A model generated the notes under the pieces. It searched no databases. It was given only the letters and a program-made list of their open reading frames with translations, and had not been told where the DNA came from. DNA of 64,000 nt, taken from Bacteroidota bacterium (GTDB lineage Bacteria > Bacteroidota > Bacteroidia > Chitinophagales > Chitinophagaceae). How positions within the stretch are numbered: the first letter of the stretch is position 1; the number at the start of each line of letters is the position of its first letter. The translations under genes and the position numbers were made by a program. Positions 49,042 to 58,629 of this stretch are shown piece by piece. The stretch lies in the NCBI GenBank assembly GCA_016715505.1, contig JADJZY010000038.1, positions 35,556 through 99,555 of the forward strand, in the 5' to 3' direction.

Positions 49042-51118
49042 CTTGAATTTTATCATATCCTATCCCTGGTGGTTTATACTGATTTGCCTCTTGGCTGGAA
49101 TGTTTGTTTCATGGTTACTGTATCGAAATAAAAAACAAGCCTTTAGTCAGCAAAAAATATTTTGGTTACTGGCAGGCTTAAGGGCCTTGAGTTTTTCAGG
49201 CTTATGTTTTTTACTGTTAGCACCCCTCATTCGATTCAGCAAAAATACCGAAATCAAACCAACGGTTGTTGTCATGCTCGACCGGTCCTCTTCCATGAAG
49301 CATGGTTTTCGTAAAACGGACAGTGTACAATTCCGCAAGGACCTGAATGATTTAGTCAAGGATTTATCGACAGATTATTTGGTAAAAACATATTCCTTCG
49401 GCAATGAACTTTTGGATGAATTGCACTTTGATTATCTTGATAAACAAACCGATTTGTCAAGCCCTATTGAAACAGTATTAAGTACCCACGAAAATGAGAA
49501 CTTAGGGGCCATAGTGCTGATATCCGATGGAATTTTCAACAAAGGTAATTCACCTCTATCTGTTCAGTTTCCAGCCAAAGGGAGCGTTTACACCGTTGGA
49601 GTTGGAGATACCAGCATCCAAAAAGATGCATTGGTTTCAAGAGTTTTCGCCAATAAGCTGGTATACCTGGGCGATCGTTTTGCGATACGCAGTGATATTG
49701 CTGTTTATGGGGCCAAAGGCAGTCAGGTTCAGGTGAACATTAAATCACAAAATGGTTCTGTGATTGGCAATCAGACGGTGAATGTGAACAGTGACCGATT
49801 CACACAATCAATCGAGACCATTGTTGATGCCAAACAAGCCGGCATTTTTGCTTACACTGTTACAGTTAGTCAATTAGATGGAGAACAAAACACGGCTAAT
49901 AATAGTCAACAAGTTTTTATTGAAGTTTTAGACAACAAAGAGTCGATTTTAATTGTGGGGAATGCCCCTCACCCCGATTTATATGCTTTGCGCGAAGCCC
50001 TGACCAAGAATAAGAATTATCAGGTTACTGTGGAGTTAGCGGCTACGGCCAAGGACAACTTCGGCAAATACAATCTCATTATTCTGCACAATCTTCCTTC
50101 TGTTGGTTTTAATGCAGGAGGCCTGATTCAGCAAGCCAAAAATGCAGGGGTTTCGCTTTGGTTTATTACCGGATCACAAACTGCAATTCCTTTATTCAAT
50201 CAGAATCAGGATGCCTTGCAAATCACAGCGCGTGGAGGTATGAACGATGCACAAGGTATCCTAAACAAAGATTTTGTTTTTTTTAATCCGGGTAATGCGT
50301 CAGGGCTTCAAAATTTACCGCCTTTATCTATTCCTTTTGCAGATTTTAAACCCGGACCAAATACCCAAATTTTATTATCACAAAAACTAGGTTCGCTCAA
50401 TACATCTTATCCACTTTGGGTACTCCAAAGTGGTCAGCCGCAGCGAATCGGCGTTACTTGTGGTGAAGGACTCTGGCGTTGGCGTTTATATGAATTCCAA
50501 CAAAGTTCAAAACACGATGTTGTGGATGGACTTATTACCAAAACTGCACAGTTTCTTTCTGTCAAACAGGATAAACGCCCATTTCGTACCATTCTCCCTA
50601 AAACAGTCTTTTCAGAAAATGAAAATATTGTAGTGGATGCTGAACTGTACAATGCCAATTATGAATTGGTGAATGAACCAAATGTTCAATTGAGTATCAA
50701 CAACGAACAAAATCAAAAACAAAACATTGAAATGAATAAAGCGGGCAATTCCTATAATTATAATCTCGGGAATCTCTCCGCAGGAAATTATAATTATACC
50801 GCTACTACACAATGGAATGGCAAAACCTATTCAAGCACCGGCAGTTTTAAGGTTTATGCACAAAATCTCGAAGACTTGAATACCACTGCCGATTTCGGTA
50901 CACTCAACCAAATGGCTCAAACACATGGGGGAAGTTTTGTGTTTGCAGAGGCCTTAAATACATTGAAAGATAAAATCAGGAAAGACCCTGAGATGAAAAA
51001 TCTAATTCGCACAGAAGTGCAAACAGATCCTTTAATCAACTGGAAATGGTTATTTGGATTCTTTATGGTACTGCTTGGTATAGAGTGGTTTATCCGAAAA
51101 CGTAGCGGACAGTATTGA
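49042..51118 (+). CDS. Membrane-anchored VWA domain protein
   Basis: About 691 residues from a TTG at 49042 (start uncertain; the open frame extends back to an ATG at 48983, but that part is unlike a leader and contains a near -7 box TATCTTTA at about 49016). Two N-terminal membrane segments are followed by a von Willebrand A-like domain with the MIDAS motif MLDRSSSMKHG. Next come beta-rich extracytoplasmic domains, a glutamine-amidotransferase-like fold around residues 325-450 (LIVGNAPHPDLYALREAL), and one C-terminal membrane segment (WLFGFFMVLLGIEWF). This order is common to an uncharacterised Bacteroidota family distantly like the BatA/BatB aerotolerance proteins. Role unknown. Intact. Confidence 0.8.
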
Positions 51119-51309
51119 TGCTGTTTCACAAATTACTTTATCGATTCAATTTTATGGGTCAGTCACCATTCCGCATTATTTACTGAGAGCGCATTTGAGT
51201 TTCGGAAAAACCATCCATGGTCCGTACAAAGACCTCCATAACCACCTATCCTTTTGTTTGATTCGGTTGCTTTAAAAAATCTTACATTTACCACCTAAAT
51301 TTTTAAATC

Positions 51310-52239
51310 ATGGGCGCACTCAGTTTACCGGTCATTTTAGGTATTTTAATCTTGTTGATATTAGTTGCAGGAATATTTACTGTGCAACAAGGAACCATTG
51401 CAGTGATCACGATGTTCGGGAAATATCGCCGCATTCAATATCCGGGATTGAATTTTAAAATACCACTTATTGAAAAAATTTACCGGCGTATTTCGATTCA
51501 AAATCGTTCTGTTGAATTACAATTTCAGGCAATCACGAAAGACCAGGCCAATGTAAATTTTAAAGCCATGTTATTGTATGCCGTACTGAATCAGGAAGAA
51601 GAAAGTATTAAAAATGTGGCCTTTAAATTTTTAGACGAACGCAATCTCATGCAAGCGCTGATTCGCACAATCGAAGGTAGTATTCGTGCATTTGTAGCCA
51701 CCAAGAATCAGTCAGAAATTCTGGGTTTGCGCGGAGAAATTATTTCGCATGTAAAAGATCAGATCGATGTTCAACTGGAGTCCTGGGGTTATCATTTACT
51801 CGATTTACAAATCAATGATATTTCTTTCGATGAGGAAATCATGAAATCCATGGCCAAGGTGGTCAGTAGTAATAACCTCAAAGCTGCCGCTGAAAATGAA
51901 GGTCAGGCATTATTGATTACTAAAACCAAAGCCGCCGAAGCCGAAGGTAATTTTATTAAAATTTCTGCCGAAGCTGAAAAACAAGCTGCACAATTACGCG
52001 GACAAGGTGTTGCTCTTTTTAGAGAAGAAGTGGCAAAAGGGATGGCAACAGCTGCCAAAGAAATGGAAGATGCCAAATTGGATGCTTCCTTTATTTTATT
52101 TTCTATGTGGACTGAATCCATTAAACATTTTGCCGAAAATGGACAGGGCAATACCATCTTCCTCGATGGTTCTGTAGATAAGATGCAACGCACGATGCAG
52201 GAATTGATGAGTGTAACAACTGGTGGTGAAAAGAAATAA
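51310..52239 (+). CDS. SPFH/band-7 domain membrane protein
   Basis: 309 residues. One N-terminal membrane helix (residues 8-26), then a band-7 domain (about 26-200: QGTIAVITMFGKYRRIQYPGLNFKIP in outline) and a long Ala/Glu/Lys-rich coiled coil (AAENEGQALLITKTKAAEAEG), as in stomatin, prohibitin and HIR-type proteins. Such proteins form rings or patches in the inner membrane that organise proteases or lipids. holB starts 6 bases after the stop. Intact. Confidence 0.9.
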   Translation: MGALSLPVILGILILLILVAGIFTVQQGTIAVITMFGKYRRIQYPGLNFKIPLIEKIYRRISIQNRSVELQFQAITKDQANVNFKAMLLYAVLNQEEESIKNVAFKFLDERNLMQALIRTIEGSIRAFVATKNQSEILGLRGEIISHVKDQIDVQLESWGYHLLDLQINDISFDEEIMKSMAKVVSSNNLKAAAENEGQALLITKTKAAEAEGNFIKISAEAEKQAAQLRGQGVALFREEVAKGMATAAKEMEDAKLDASFILFSMWTESIKHFAENGQGNTIFLDGSVDKMQRTMQELMSVTTGGEKK

Positions 52240-52245
52240 TCAGTC

Positions 52246-53388
52246 ATGCGTTTTAGTGATGTCATTGGCCAGAATGAGCTGAAAAAAAATATCATTCAGC
52301 TGGTTCAAAAAGGTCATCTCCCACATGCCATGTTGTTGTTAGGTCATGAAGGAAGTTCAGCCCTCCCTCTGGCCTTAGCTACTGCGCAGTACATCATGTG
52401 CAGCAATAAATCGGAATTGGATTCTTGCGGTACCTGTAAATCCTGTTCGAAAGTACATAGTTTACAACATCCTGATTTTCATGTGAGTTTCCCTGCAGGT
52501 CCGGTTGAAAAACCCAATACGGCCCCTTCAGAACATTATCTACCGAGTTTCCGGGAGTTTACGCTCACCCAACCTTATGGAAATGATTCCGATTGGTTTG
52601 AGAAAATAAAACTGAGCGGGAAAGGCAATATCAGCGCACTAGAATGCCGCTCCATTATTCAACGATTACAACTTCGGAGTTTTGAAGCAGAATACAAAAT
52701 CATGCTGATTTGGTATCCGGAGTACATGGGCGAACAAGGCAATATCTTGCTTAAACTCATTGAAGAACCGAGTGATAAAACCATCATTTTGTTGGTGGCC
52801 GAAAACAGTGAGCAACTACTGGCAACCATCTTATCCCGTACCCAATTGTTTGAATTACAGCGAACCGAAGATCAGGAACTTGCGGCCTTTCTGGAAAAAC
52901 AGCATATTGAACCTGAAAAAGCACGACATATCAGCAAATTGGCTGAAGGTAATATCCGCAAAGCCATACAAATGACCGGGGAACAAGAGGACGATTCTTT
53001 ACTTCGTTTAAGAAATTGGTTGAATGCTTTATATGGCAACCGGGGCATCGAATTGTCGGATTGGTGCACGGATACCAGTACACTGAGCAAGGAAAACCAA
53101 TCGGCCTTTTGGACATATGTCTTACAGATGCTGGAACATTACCTGCGCTTTAAAATATTTGGTCCCCAAGGCATCGAATTCCTTGAAGCTGAGCAAAAAT
53201 TAATTGAAACCCTACTAAAACAAGGATTATCGGAACAAAGCATTGGAAAAATCAGCGAAAAAGTGACCGAATGTATCTACTTAATCGGACGAAACGCGAA
53301 TGCGAAAATCGTCTACCATTCCTTATCTTTACACATTCAGGAATGGATACTGGCCGATAAAAGCCGGCAGGTATCAATGGTACAATAA
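52246..53388 (+). CDS. holB: DNA polymerase III clamp-loader subunit delta'
   Basis: 380 residues. Typical opening FSDVIGQNELKKNIIQLVQKGHLPHAMLLLG. The P-loop position reads GHEGSSALP with no Lys, as expected for the non-ATPase delta' subunit. A zinc module with CGTCKSCSKV (three of four Cys) follows, and the SRC-like sensor region is SRTQLFEL. Works with tau/gamma and delta to load the sliding clamp. Neighbouring ricT is a frequent partner of holB. Intact. Confidence 0.9.
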   Translation: MRFSDVIGQNELKKNIIQLVQKGHLPHAMLLLGHEGSSALPLALATAQYIMCSNKSELDSCGTCKSCSKVHSLQHPDFHVSFPAGPVEKPNTAPSEHYLPSFREFTLTQPYGNDSDWFEKIKLSGKGNISALECRSIIQRLQLRSFEAEYKIMLIWYPEYMGEQGNILLKLIEEPSDKTIILLVAENSEQLLATILSRTQLFELQRTEDQELAAFLEKQHIEPEKARHISKLAEGNIRKAIQMTGEQEDDSLLRLRNWLNALYGNRGIELSDWCTDTSTLSKENQSAFWTYVLQMLEHYLRFKIFGPQGIEFLEAEQKLIETLLKQGLSEQSIGKISEKVTECIYLIGRNANAKIVYHSLSLHIQEWILADKSRQVSMVQ

Positions 53389-53404
53389 AAAAAAGTAGCG
53401 GCAC

Positions 53405-54849
53405 ATGGGTTGCGGACATTGCGGAACAAAAAAAGACGGTACATTACCTAAAGGTTGTAAAGATCATGGATCATGCAGTTCAGGTGGATGTAACCGATTA
53501 AATACACATGATTGGCTCAGCCTCATCCCAGTGGCTGAATTTTCGAAGCCTTTCCCTTTTATCGAAGTGAGTTTTAACCACGGTAGCAGAAAAGATTATT
53601 TTAAAACACTTAATCCGCTCAGTTTTGAGAAGGGTGATTTTGTGTGCGTGGAAAGTTCTGTTGGGATGGATATCGGCGTTGTGAGTCTGACCGGTGAACT
53701 GGTTAAGCTCCAGATGAAGAAAAAAGGGGTCAATGAAAAAAGTGAAGACATTCGTCGGGTGATGCGAAAAAGCACCGATGAAGAAGTCGCCAGAATGGAT
53801 GAAGTCAAAAAAGGTGAGAAAGAACTCATGATTCGATCACGTGTGATTGCCCGGGAGTTAAAACTCGACATGAAAATTGCAGAAGTAGAAATTCAGGCGG
53901 ATGGGAAAAAGGCCACCTTCTTTTACACTGCAGAAGATCGGGTAGATTTTCGAGAATTAATCAGACGTTATGCTGCAGATTTTAAGATCAAAATTGAAAT
54001 GCGTCAAATTGGTATCCGGCAAGAAGCAGCCAAAGTAGGTGGCATCGGTAGTTGTGGTCGGGAATTGTGCTGCAGCACCTGGCTCAACGATTTTAAATCT
54101 GTGAGCACGACTGCAGCTCGATACCAGAATCTCTCCATCAACCAAACCAAATTATCCGGTCAATGTGGAAGATTAAAATGTTGTTTAAATTACGAACTGG
54201 ATACTTACATGGATGCATTAAGGGTGTTTCCTGATCATGCAGATCGAATTAAAACCACCCAGGGAGTTGCATATCTCCAAAAGAAAGATATTTTCAAAAA
54301 TCTGATGTGGTACAGCTTTGAAAAAAGTAATACCCTTTATCCCTTGAGTATCGAGCGGGTGAAAGAAATTATTGAACTCAACAAAAAGAATGTTTTCCTG
54401 ACGAGTTACAAGCTGTTGAAGTTGTTAAAAAAACAGCCATCGCTGAGAAAACAGATTTTGTGGATGTCGTTGGTCAATTTAGTTTGAAGTCTTTGGAAAG
54501 AGCCGGCAAAAAGAAAAAACAAAAAGAAAAAGAAAAACGTGCGGCTCAGAATCCGGGCGGAGATGTCAATAAAGGAACGGCCCCAAAAACGCCTGGTAAT
54601 CAACAAAATCCTAACAAACAAGGATTTAAAGGCCCGCAGAAAAACCAGAAACCTCAAGCGAAGAACGAACCAAGACCTAATCAAAAATCAGAGCAGAAAC
54701 CAATACCTAAACCTGAACAAAAAAACAACCCCAAACCGGAGCAAAAAGGAAATAACCCGCAAGGTGCTAAACCAAAAAGTAATGCCCCATTTAAAGGACA
54801 GGCCCCAAAAAAAGCAGCGCCGCCCAAACCGGACGGTAATGCCTCTTAG
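53405..54849 (+). CDS. ricT: RicT/YaaT-like PSP1 domain protein, one frame break
   Basis: About 481 residues after repair. An N-terminal cysteine-rich segment (CGHCGTKK, GCKDHGSCSSGGCN) of about 35 residues is typical of the Bacteroidota form. The PSP1 domain follows, with two paired Cys motifs, GSCGRELCCSTWL and GQCGRLKCCLNYE. In Bacillus, RicT joins RicA and RicF in an iron-sulfur complex that affects RNase Y and development; the same partners are not known here. The frame breaks near 54396; one extra T gives NVFPDELQAVEVVKKTAIAE. The last 110 residues are a low-complexity Lys/Pro/Gln tail with repeats of KPEQK, probably disordered and RNA-binding. Confidence 0.9.
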
Positions 54850-55049
54850 TCAGGCTACCAATAGGTTGTAAAAAAATTTTCTTTGGTATATTCAGCTCAT
54901 ATTCATTCAATTTGGATATCCAATATTAGCTTGAATTTTAAAAATTAATGGTTTTAGGGGTGCAAATGCACGTTCATTTTTTGCACGATCATTTTAGTTT
55001 AGGCATTTGGGTTCAACTCGAGTATTGAATTGAGATAATTGAGTTTAAA

Positions 55050-56138
55050 ATGAAAATTTATTTATCATCCACGTTTATTGATCTGGCAAAGTATCGAACC
55101 TATCTGGGTGTTGTATTGCGTAAAGCAGGTTACGATGTTGTGATGATGGAAGAATATGTGTCCAGAGATGAAAGGGTCGAATTTGCTTGCATGGGCGATG
55201 TTGTTGAATGTGATGTTTATGTAGGCATTTTTGCCTGGCGGTATGGCTATATCCCAGAGAATTCAGCTGAAGGAATTTCAATTACTGAAATGGAGTACAA
55301 TATTGCAGGCACCAAACCGATGACCCGTTTAACATTCTTACTCAATGAAAAAGCCAGATGGCCTCAAACCAAAAAGGATACTAACCCGGAAAAAATTAAT
55401 TGCCTTCGGAACAAATTGAAGGAAAGATGCAGTGCTTACTTCTCCAATGCCGAAGAACTGGCAGTTGAAGTACTAGCAGCATTACGCGTAAATGAAAGCA
55501 TACAAACAGCCCAACAATTAGAGGCTGCTCAGGTTATTCTGAATGCCCAACAACTTGGGCCTTCATACATGATGAATATCAAAGAAAAATTAAATCTTTT
55601 AACTGAAGCCCATTTTATAGAACTCCAAATAGCGCCTACTCCATGGTGGAATACAAGATTATATTTACTTGCTTCACTAGCCATCGAATTCAACCGGACA
55701 GAAGGATTTGTTTTTATTGATGAAGATGGAACACTTTTACTTATCGCTAAACCATCGGAAATAGTTTACAGGCTTGAAACACGTTGGCCAGCGCTAAAAG
55801 ATGCCTATTTCAATATGAGAAATTCCATAACACATATAGAGCATTTAGGTGAACAATTGTGGCGTTACCCTGATATAGTCAGCGAAGCATTTGGTATCCC
55901 CGAAGATATTGCCAAACATGCACTGACTTCGCATGATCTTGAATATGATTTAGGTATAGCCCGAGTTGCAGAAATCGTTGATGTTCGCGGAAAAGGACAA
56001 AATTTTTTACAAATGGAAATCTTAGGCCGCCAAACTCAGTTTGTTGCGCTTGTTCGCGAAAGAAAACTTGAAGGAATCATTGATCGTGAAAAACTTGCAC
56101 ATCGAGTTGCACATACCTTACTTTCCAAATTAATCTAA
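55050..56138 (+). CDS. DUF4062 domain protein with uncharacterised C-terminal domain
   Basis: 362 residues, intact. Residues 1-85 match DUF4062 (MKIYLSSTFIDLAKYR, DVVMMEEYVSRDE, CDVYVGIFAWRYGYIP), a TIR/nucleoside-deoxyribosyltransferase-like fold usually found in front of large STAND ATPases or repeat domains. Here the first domain is followed by a helical linker rich in Ala/Gln (about 150-185). A second globular domain of about 180 residues follows (WWNTRLYLLASLAIEFNRTEGFVF in outline, FIDEDGTLLLIAK, DLEYDLGIARVAEIVD), which I do not recognise. No membrane segments or ATPase motifs. It stands alone between ricT and a secreted peptidase with about 200 bases of spacer. A signalling or defence role is possible but unproven. 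Confidence 0.75.
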   Translation: MKIYLSSTFIDLAKYRTYLGVVLRKAGYDVVMMEEYVSRDERVEFACMGDVVECDVYVGIFAWRYGYIPENSAEGISITEMEYNIAGTKPMTRLTFLLNEKARWPQTKKDTNPEKINCLRNKLKERCSAYFSNAEELAVEVLAALRVNESIQTAQQLEAAQVILNAQQLGPSYMMNIKEKLNLLTEAHFIELQIAPTPWWNTRLYLLASLAIEFNRTEGFVFIDEDGTLLLIAKPSEIVYRLETRWPALKDAYFNMRNSITHIEHLGEQLWRYPDIVSEAFGIPEDIAKHALTSHDLEYDLGIARVAEIVDVRGKGQNFLQMEILGRQTQFVALVRERKLEGIIDREKLAHRVAHTLLSKLI

Positions 56139-56285
56139 ATATAAAAACATCCAAGTGAAATGAATAAAACCATGCCCCTGGATGAAGATGTTCTTTAATA
56201 AATTTGGATATTAGAGGGTCATTTATGAACATTTGTAATTCTTAAAGTCATTCACCCCTTGTCCCAAAAATTCAATAAAAAATTT

Positions 56286-57587
56286 ATGAAAATAATTTAC
56301 ACACTGATTCTTTTAGTCTGCATGGCTTTAAGCACACAGGCACAATCATATACTTCCTACTTCACCGGCGATACTGCCGATGTGAATCCAAGTCCTTCCA
56401 GTGGAATTTGTTTGATGGGTGGTGCTACTGAAGATGACAGTGCTATGAAATGGTTCCTGAATAAGGCCAATGGGGGTGACGTCGTGGTTATTCGTGTGAC
56501 CGGTGCCGACGGTTACAACAATTATTTCTACACTCAGTTGGGGGTGAATATCAATTCAGTTGAAACGTTGGTTATTCCATCCGTTGCAGCTGCCAATGAC
56601 CCGTATGTCAGAAAACAATTACGAAATGCTGAGGCTGTTTGGATTGCCGGTGGAAATCAGGCCAATTATATTAATTTTTGGAACAACACCTCCGTTGATA
56701 CCGCACTCAATGATTTGATTAACGTCAAACAGGGTGTGATTGGAGGCACAAGTGCAGGAATGGCTGTGCAGGGTCAGGCATATTACAGTGCCTTAAATAA
56801 TTCGGTGACCAGTGCGGCAACCCTAGCTAACCCATATAATTCAGATGTTACCATTGGTTACAATGATTTTTTAGATAACCCGAAAATGAAGGGTATTATT
56901 ACTGACACCCATTTTGATAACCCTGATCGTAAAGGTCGTTTTGTGGGTTTCATAGCGCGTTGCGTAAAGGATTACAACAAACATTTTATTGGAATTGCCT
57001 GTGATGAATACACCGCTGTATGTATTGGTTCAGACATGCTGGCCCGAGTATATGGTGGGCATCCTACATACGACGATAATGCCTATTTCGTCGTGCCGGA
57101 TTCGTGTATCAATGGTGGAATTTATCAACCGGAAACCTGTATCAGCGGACAGCCATTGACCTGGAATCATAACAACCAGGCCATTCGGGTTTATGCAGTG
57201 AAAGGCACGCCCAATGGGAGTAATCATTTTGATATGAATACCAAAAAAACCGGCGTCGGTGGTACTTGGAAAAATTGGTATGTGAATAGCGGCATTTTTA
57301 CCGAAGGCAGCCTCCCTACCCCGCCCTGTGCACCCAATGGTTTATCGGAAATCGAAAACGAATCTTTCGTAAAACTTACGCCCAATCCCGCCGGCGATGT
57401 CATTCTTATTCAGGTTCAGTCGCAAAAAACAAATCATACTTACAGTATCCTGGATTATTTGGGAAGAACGATCTCAACAAATATTTTTCAAGGTCCCACT
57501 TGTCGAATAGATTTATCTTTCCTGGATGAAGGGCTTTACTTCGTGCAGGTTGATGGACAAATTCAAAAAATGATTAAATCAAAATGA
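56286..57587 (+). CDS. Secreted cyanophycinase-like S51 peptidase with type IX sorting tail
   Basis: 433 residues from the ATG at 56286, giving the signal peptide MKIIYTLILLVCMALSTQAQ; the start at 56259 only adds residues ahead of it. The peptidase S51 fold shows GICLMGGATEDDSAMKWFL, WIAGGNQANY, and the nucleophile serine in IGGTSAGMAVQG. Cyanophycinases hydrolyse beta-Asp-Arg storage polymers, and other S51 members cleave Asp-dipeptides. The end carries a Por secretion tail (KLTPNPAGDVILIQV, GLYFVQVDG). The next gene overlaps its stop by 4 bases, so the two are translated together. Intact. Confidence 0.9.
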   Translation: MKIIYTLILLVCMALSTQAQSYTSYFTGDTADVNPSPSSGICLMGGATEDDSAMKWFLNKANGGDVVVIRVTGADGYNNYFYTQLGVNINSVETLVIPSVAAANDPYVRKQLRNAEAVWIAGGNQANYINFWNNTSVDTALNDLINVKQGVIGGTSAGMAVQGQAYYSALNNSVTSAATLANPYNSDVTIGYNDFLDNPKMKGIITDTHFDNPDRKGRFVGFIARCVKDYNKHFIGIACDEYTAVCIGSDMLARVYGGHPTYDDNAYFVVPDSCINGGIYQPETCISGQPLTWNHNNQAIRVYAVKGTPNGSNHFDMNTKKTGVGGTWKNWYVNSGIFTEGSLPTPPCAPNGLSEIENESFVKLTPNPAGDVILIQVQSQKTNHTYSILDYLGRTISTNIFQGPTCRIDLSFLDEGLYFVQVDGQIQKMIKSK

Positions 57588-58063
57588 TGATTCTAAATAA
57601 ATTCAAACCATTCTATTTCCTGGGCTTATTCGCTGTTCTGTTAACCCATGCTTGTAAGAAAAAAGAGAACTGCGATGCGATTACAACAGTTGCTCCCGAA
57701 GCAGAGGTAACCGCGCTCCGAAATCATTTAACGACCTATGGCATTACAGCCACGGAGGACTATCGTGGATTTTTTTATGTCATATCCAATCCGGGGGGAG
57801 ACGAAAAGCCAAGTGTTTGTGACGATGTGAAGGTCAACTATGTAGGTCGATTACTCAATGGAAATGTTTTTGATCAGGGAAACGGCGTGAGCTTTGGTTT
57901 AGACGGATTAATCGTAGGATGGCAGGAAGGCATCCCCTTAATTGGCGCCGGCGGAAAAATCAAATTGTATCTGCCCCCTTCTCTGGCCTATGGAAGCAAT
58001 GCCAATGGAAGTATTCCCGCCAATTCTTCCCTCATTTTCGACATTGATTTATTGGGCTTTTAA
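57584..58063 (+). CDS. FKBP-type prolyl isomerase lipoprotein
   Basis: 159 residues. Lipoprotein signal with Cys in LLTHACKK. A single FKBP domain spans residues 75-159 (VNYVGRLLNGNVFDQG, IVGWQEGIPLIGAGGKIKLYLPPSLAYG in parts). Fourth FKBP protein of the window, different from the tandem array: short, one domain, no degenerate unit. The start overlaps the S51 peptidase stop in an ATGA arrangement, so it may help fold that secreted enzyme. Intact. Confidence 0.9.
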   Translation: MMILNKFKPFYFLGLFAVLLTHACKKKENCDAITTVAPEAEVTALRNHLTTYGITATEDYRGFFYVISNPGGDEKPSVCDDVKVNYVGRLLNGNVFDQGNGVSFGLDGLIVGWQEGIPLIGAGGKIKLYLPPSLAYGSNANGSIPANSSLIFDIDLLGF

Positions 58064-58073
58064 TGTTCCTTCG

Positions 58074-58592
58074 ATGGGAATTCGGATAAACACGGTATTG
58101 CAGAAATATGAAAACAACGGCGAAAAAACCGGATGGACCTATATTTTATTGCCTGCCGAATTAGCCCGGAAAATATATGATCAGGACAAAAAATCCTTTC
58201 GGATTAAAGGACAGATAGATGATTTTACTTTTCATGGCCAGGCCACTTTACCCATAGGTGATGGTGATTATATTCTGCCTGTAAAGGCGCCCTGGTTAAA
58301 AAAGCTTCGGAAGAAAGCGGGTGATGCCGTCCTTCTCATCATGGAGTTAGATCTTCAACCATATGTTCTGAATCCAATCATGATGGAATGTTTAGAAGAT
58401 GATCCTGTTGCCTTGCAGCAGTTTTCAAGTTTTACAAAAAGTCATCAAAACTATTTTAGCAAATGGGTGGATACAGCCAAAACCGCATCTACACAAGCCA
58501 AACGCATTGCTGCAATTCTTAAAGCCATGCATCTTAAACAAGATTATAGTGCCATGATCAGAAGTCAGAAAAAGGATTCATGGCATGTATAA
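58074..58592 (+). CDS. DUF1905/YdeI-like (OmpD-associated) domain protein
   Basis: 172 residues from the ATG at 58074 (MGIRINTVLQKYENNGEKTG); the longer open frame lies in the preceding gene. First about 90 residues: DUF1905 beta-barrel (GWTYILLPAELARKI, FTFHGQATLPIGDGDYILPV). The C-terminal helical part (FSKWVDTAKTASTQAKRIAAIL) matches the YdeI/OmpD-associated family. Function unknown; likely cytoplasmic. Eleven bases after the FKBP lipoprotein stop, so probably the same transcript. Intact. Confidence 0.82.
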   Translation: MGIRINTVLQKYENNGEKTGWTYILLPAELARKIYDQDKKSFRIKGQIDDFTFHGQATLPIGDGDYILPVKAPWLKKLRKKAGDAVLLIMELDLQPYVLNPIMMECLEDDPVALQQFSSFTKSHQNYFSKWVDTAKTASTQAKRIAAILKAMHLKQDYSAMIRSQKKDSWHV

Positions 58593-58615
58593 GTCTTTCA
58601 CAAAATTCTTGCCTG

Positions 58616-58623
58616 TATCTTTG
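58616..58623 (+). promoter_or_regulatory. Bacteroidota -7 box TATCTTTG
   Basis: Exact TAnnTTTG match six bases before the ATG at 58630; argues against the start at 58585. Confidence 0.45.
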
Positions 58624-58629
58624 ATTTTT

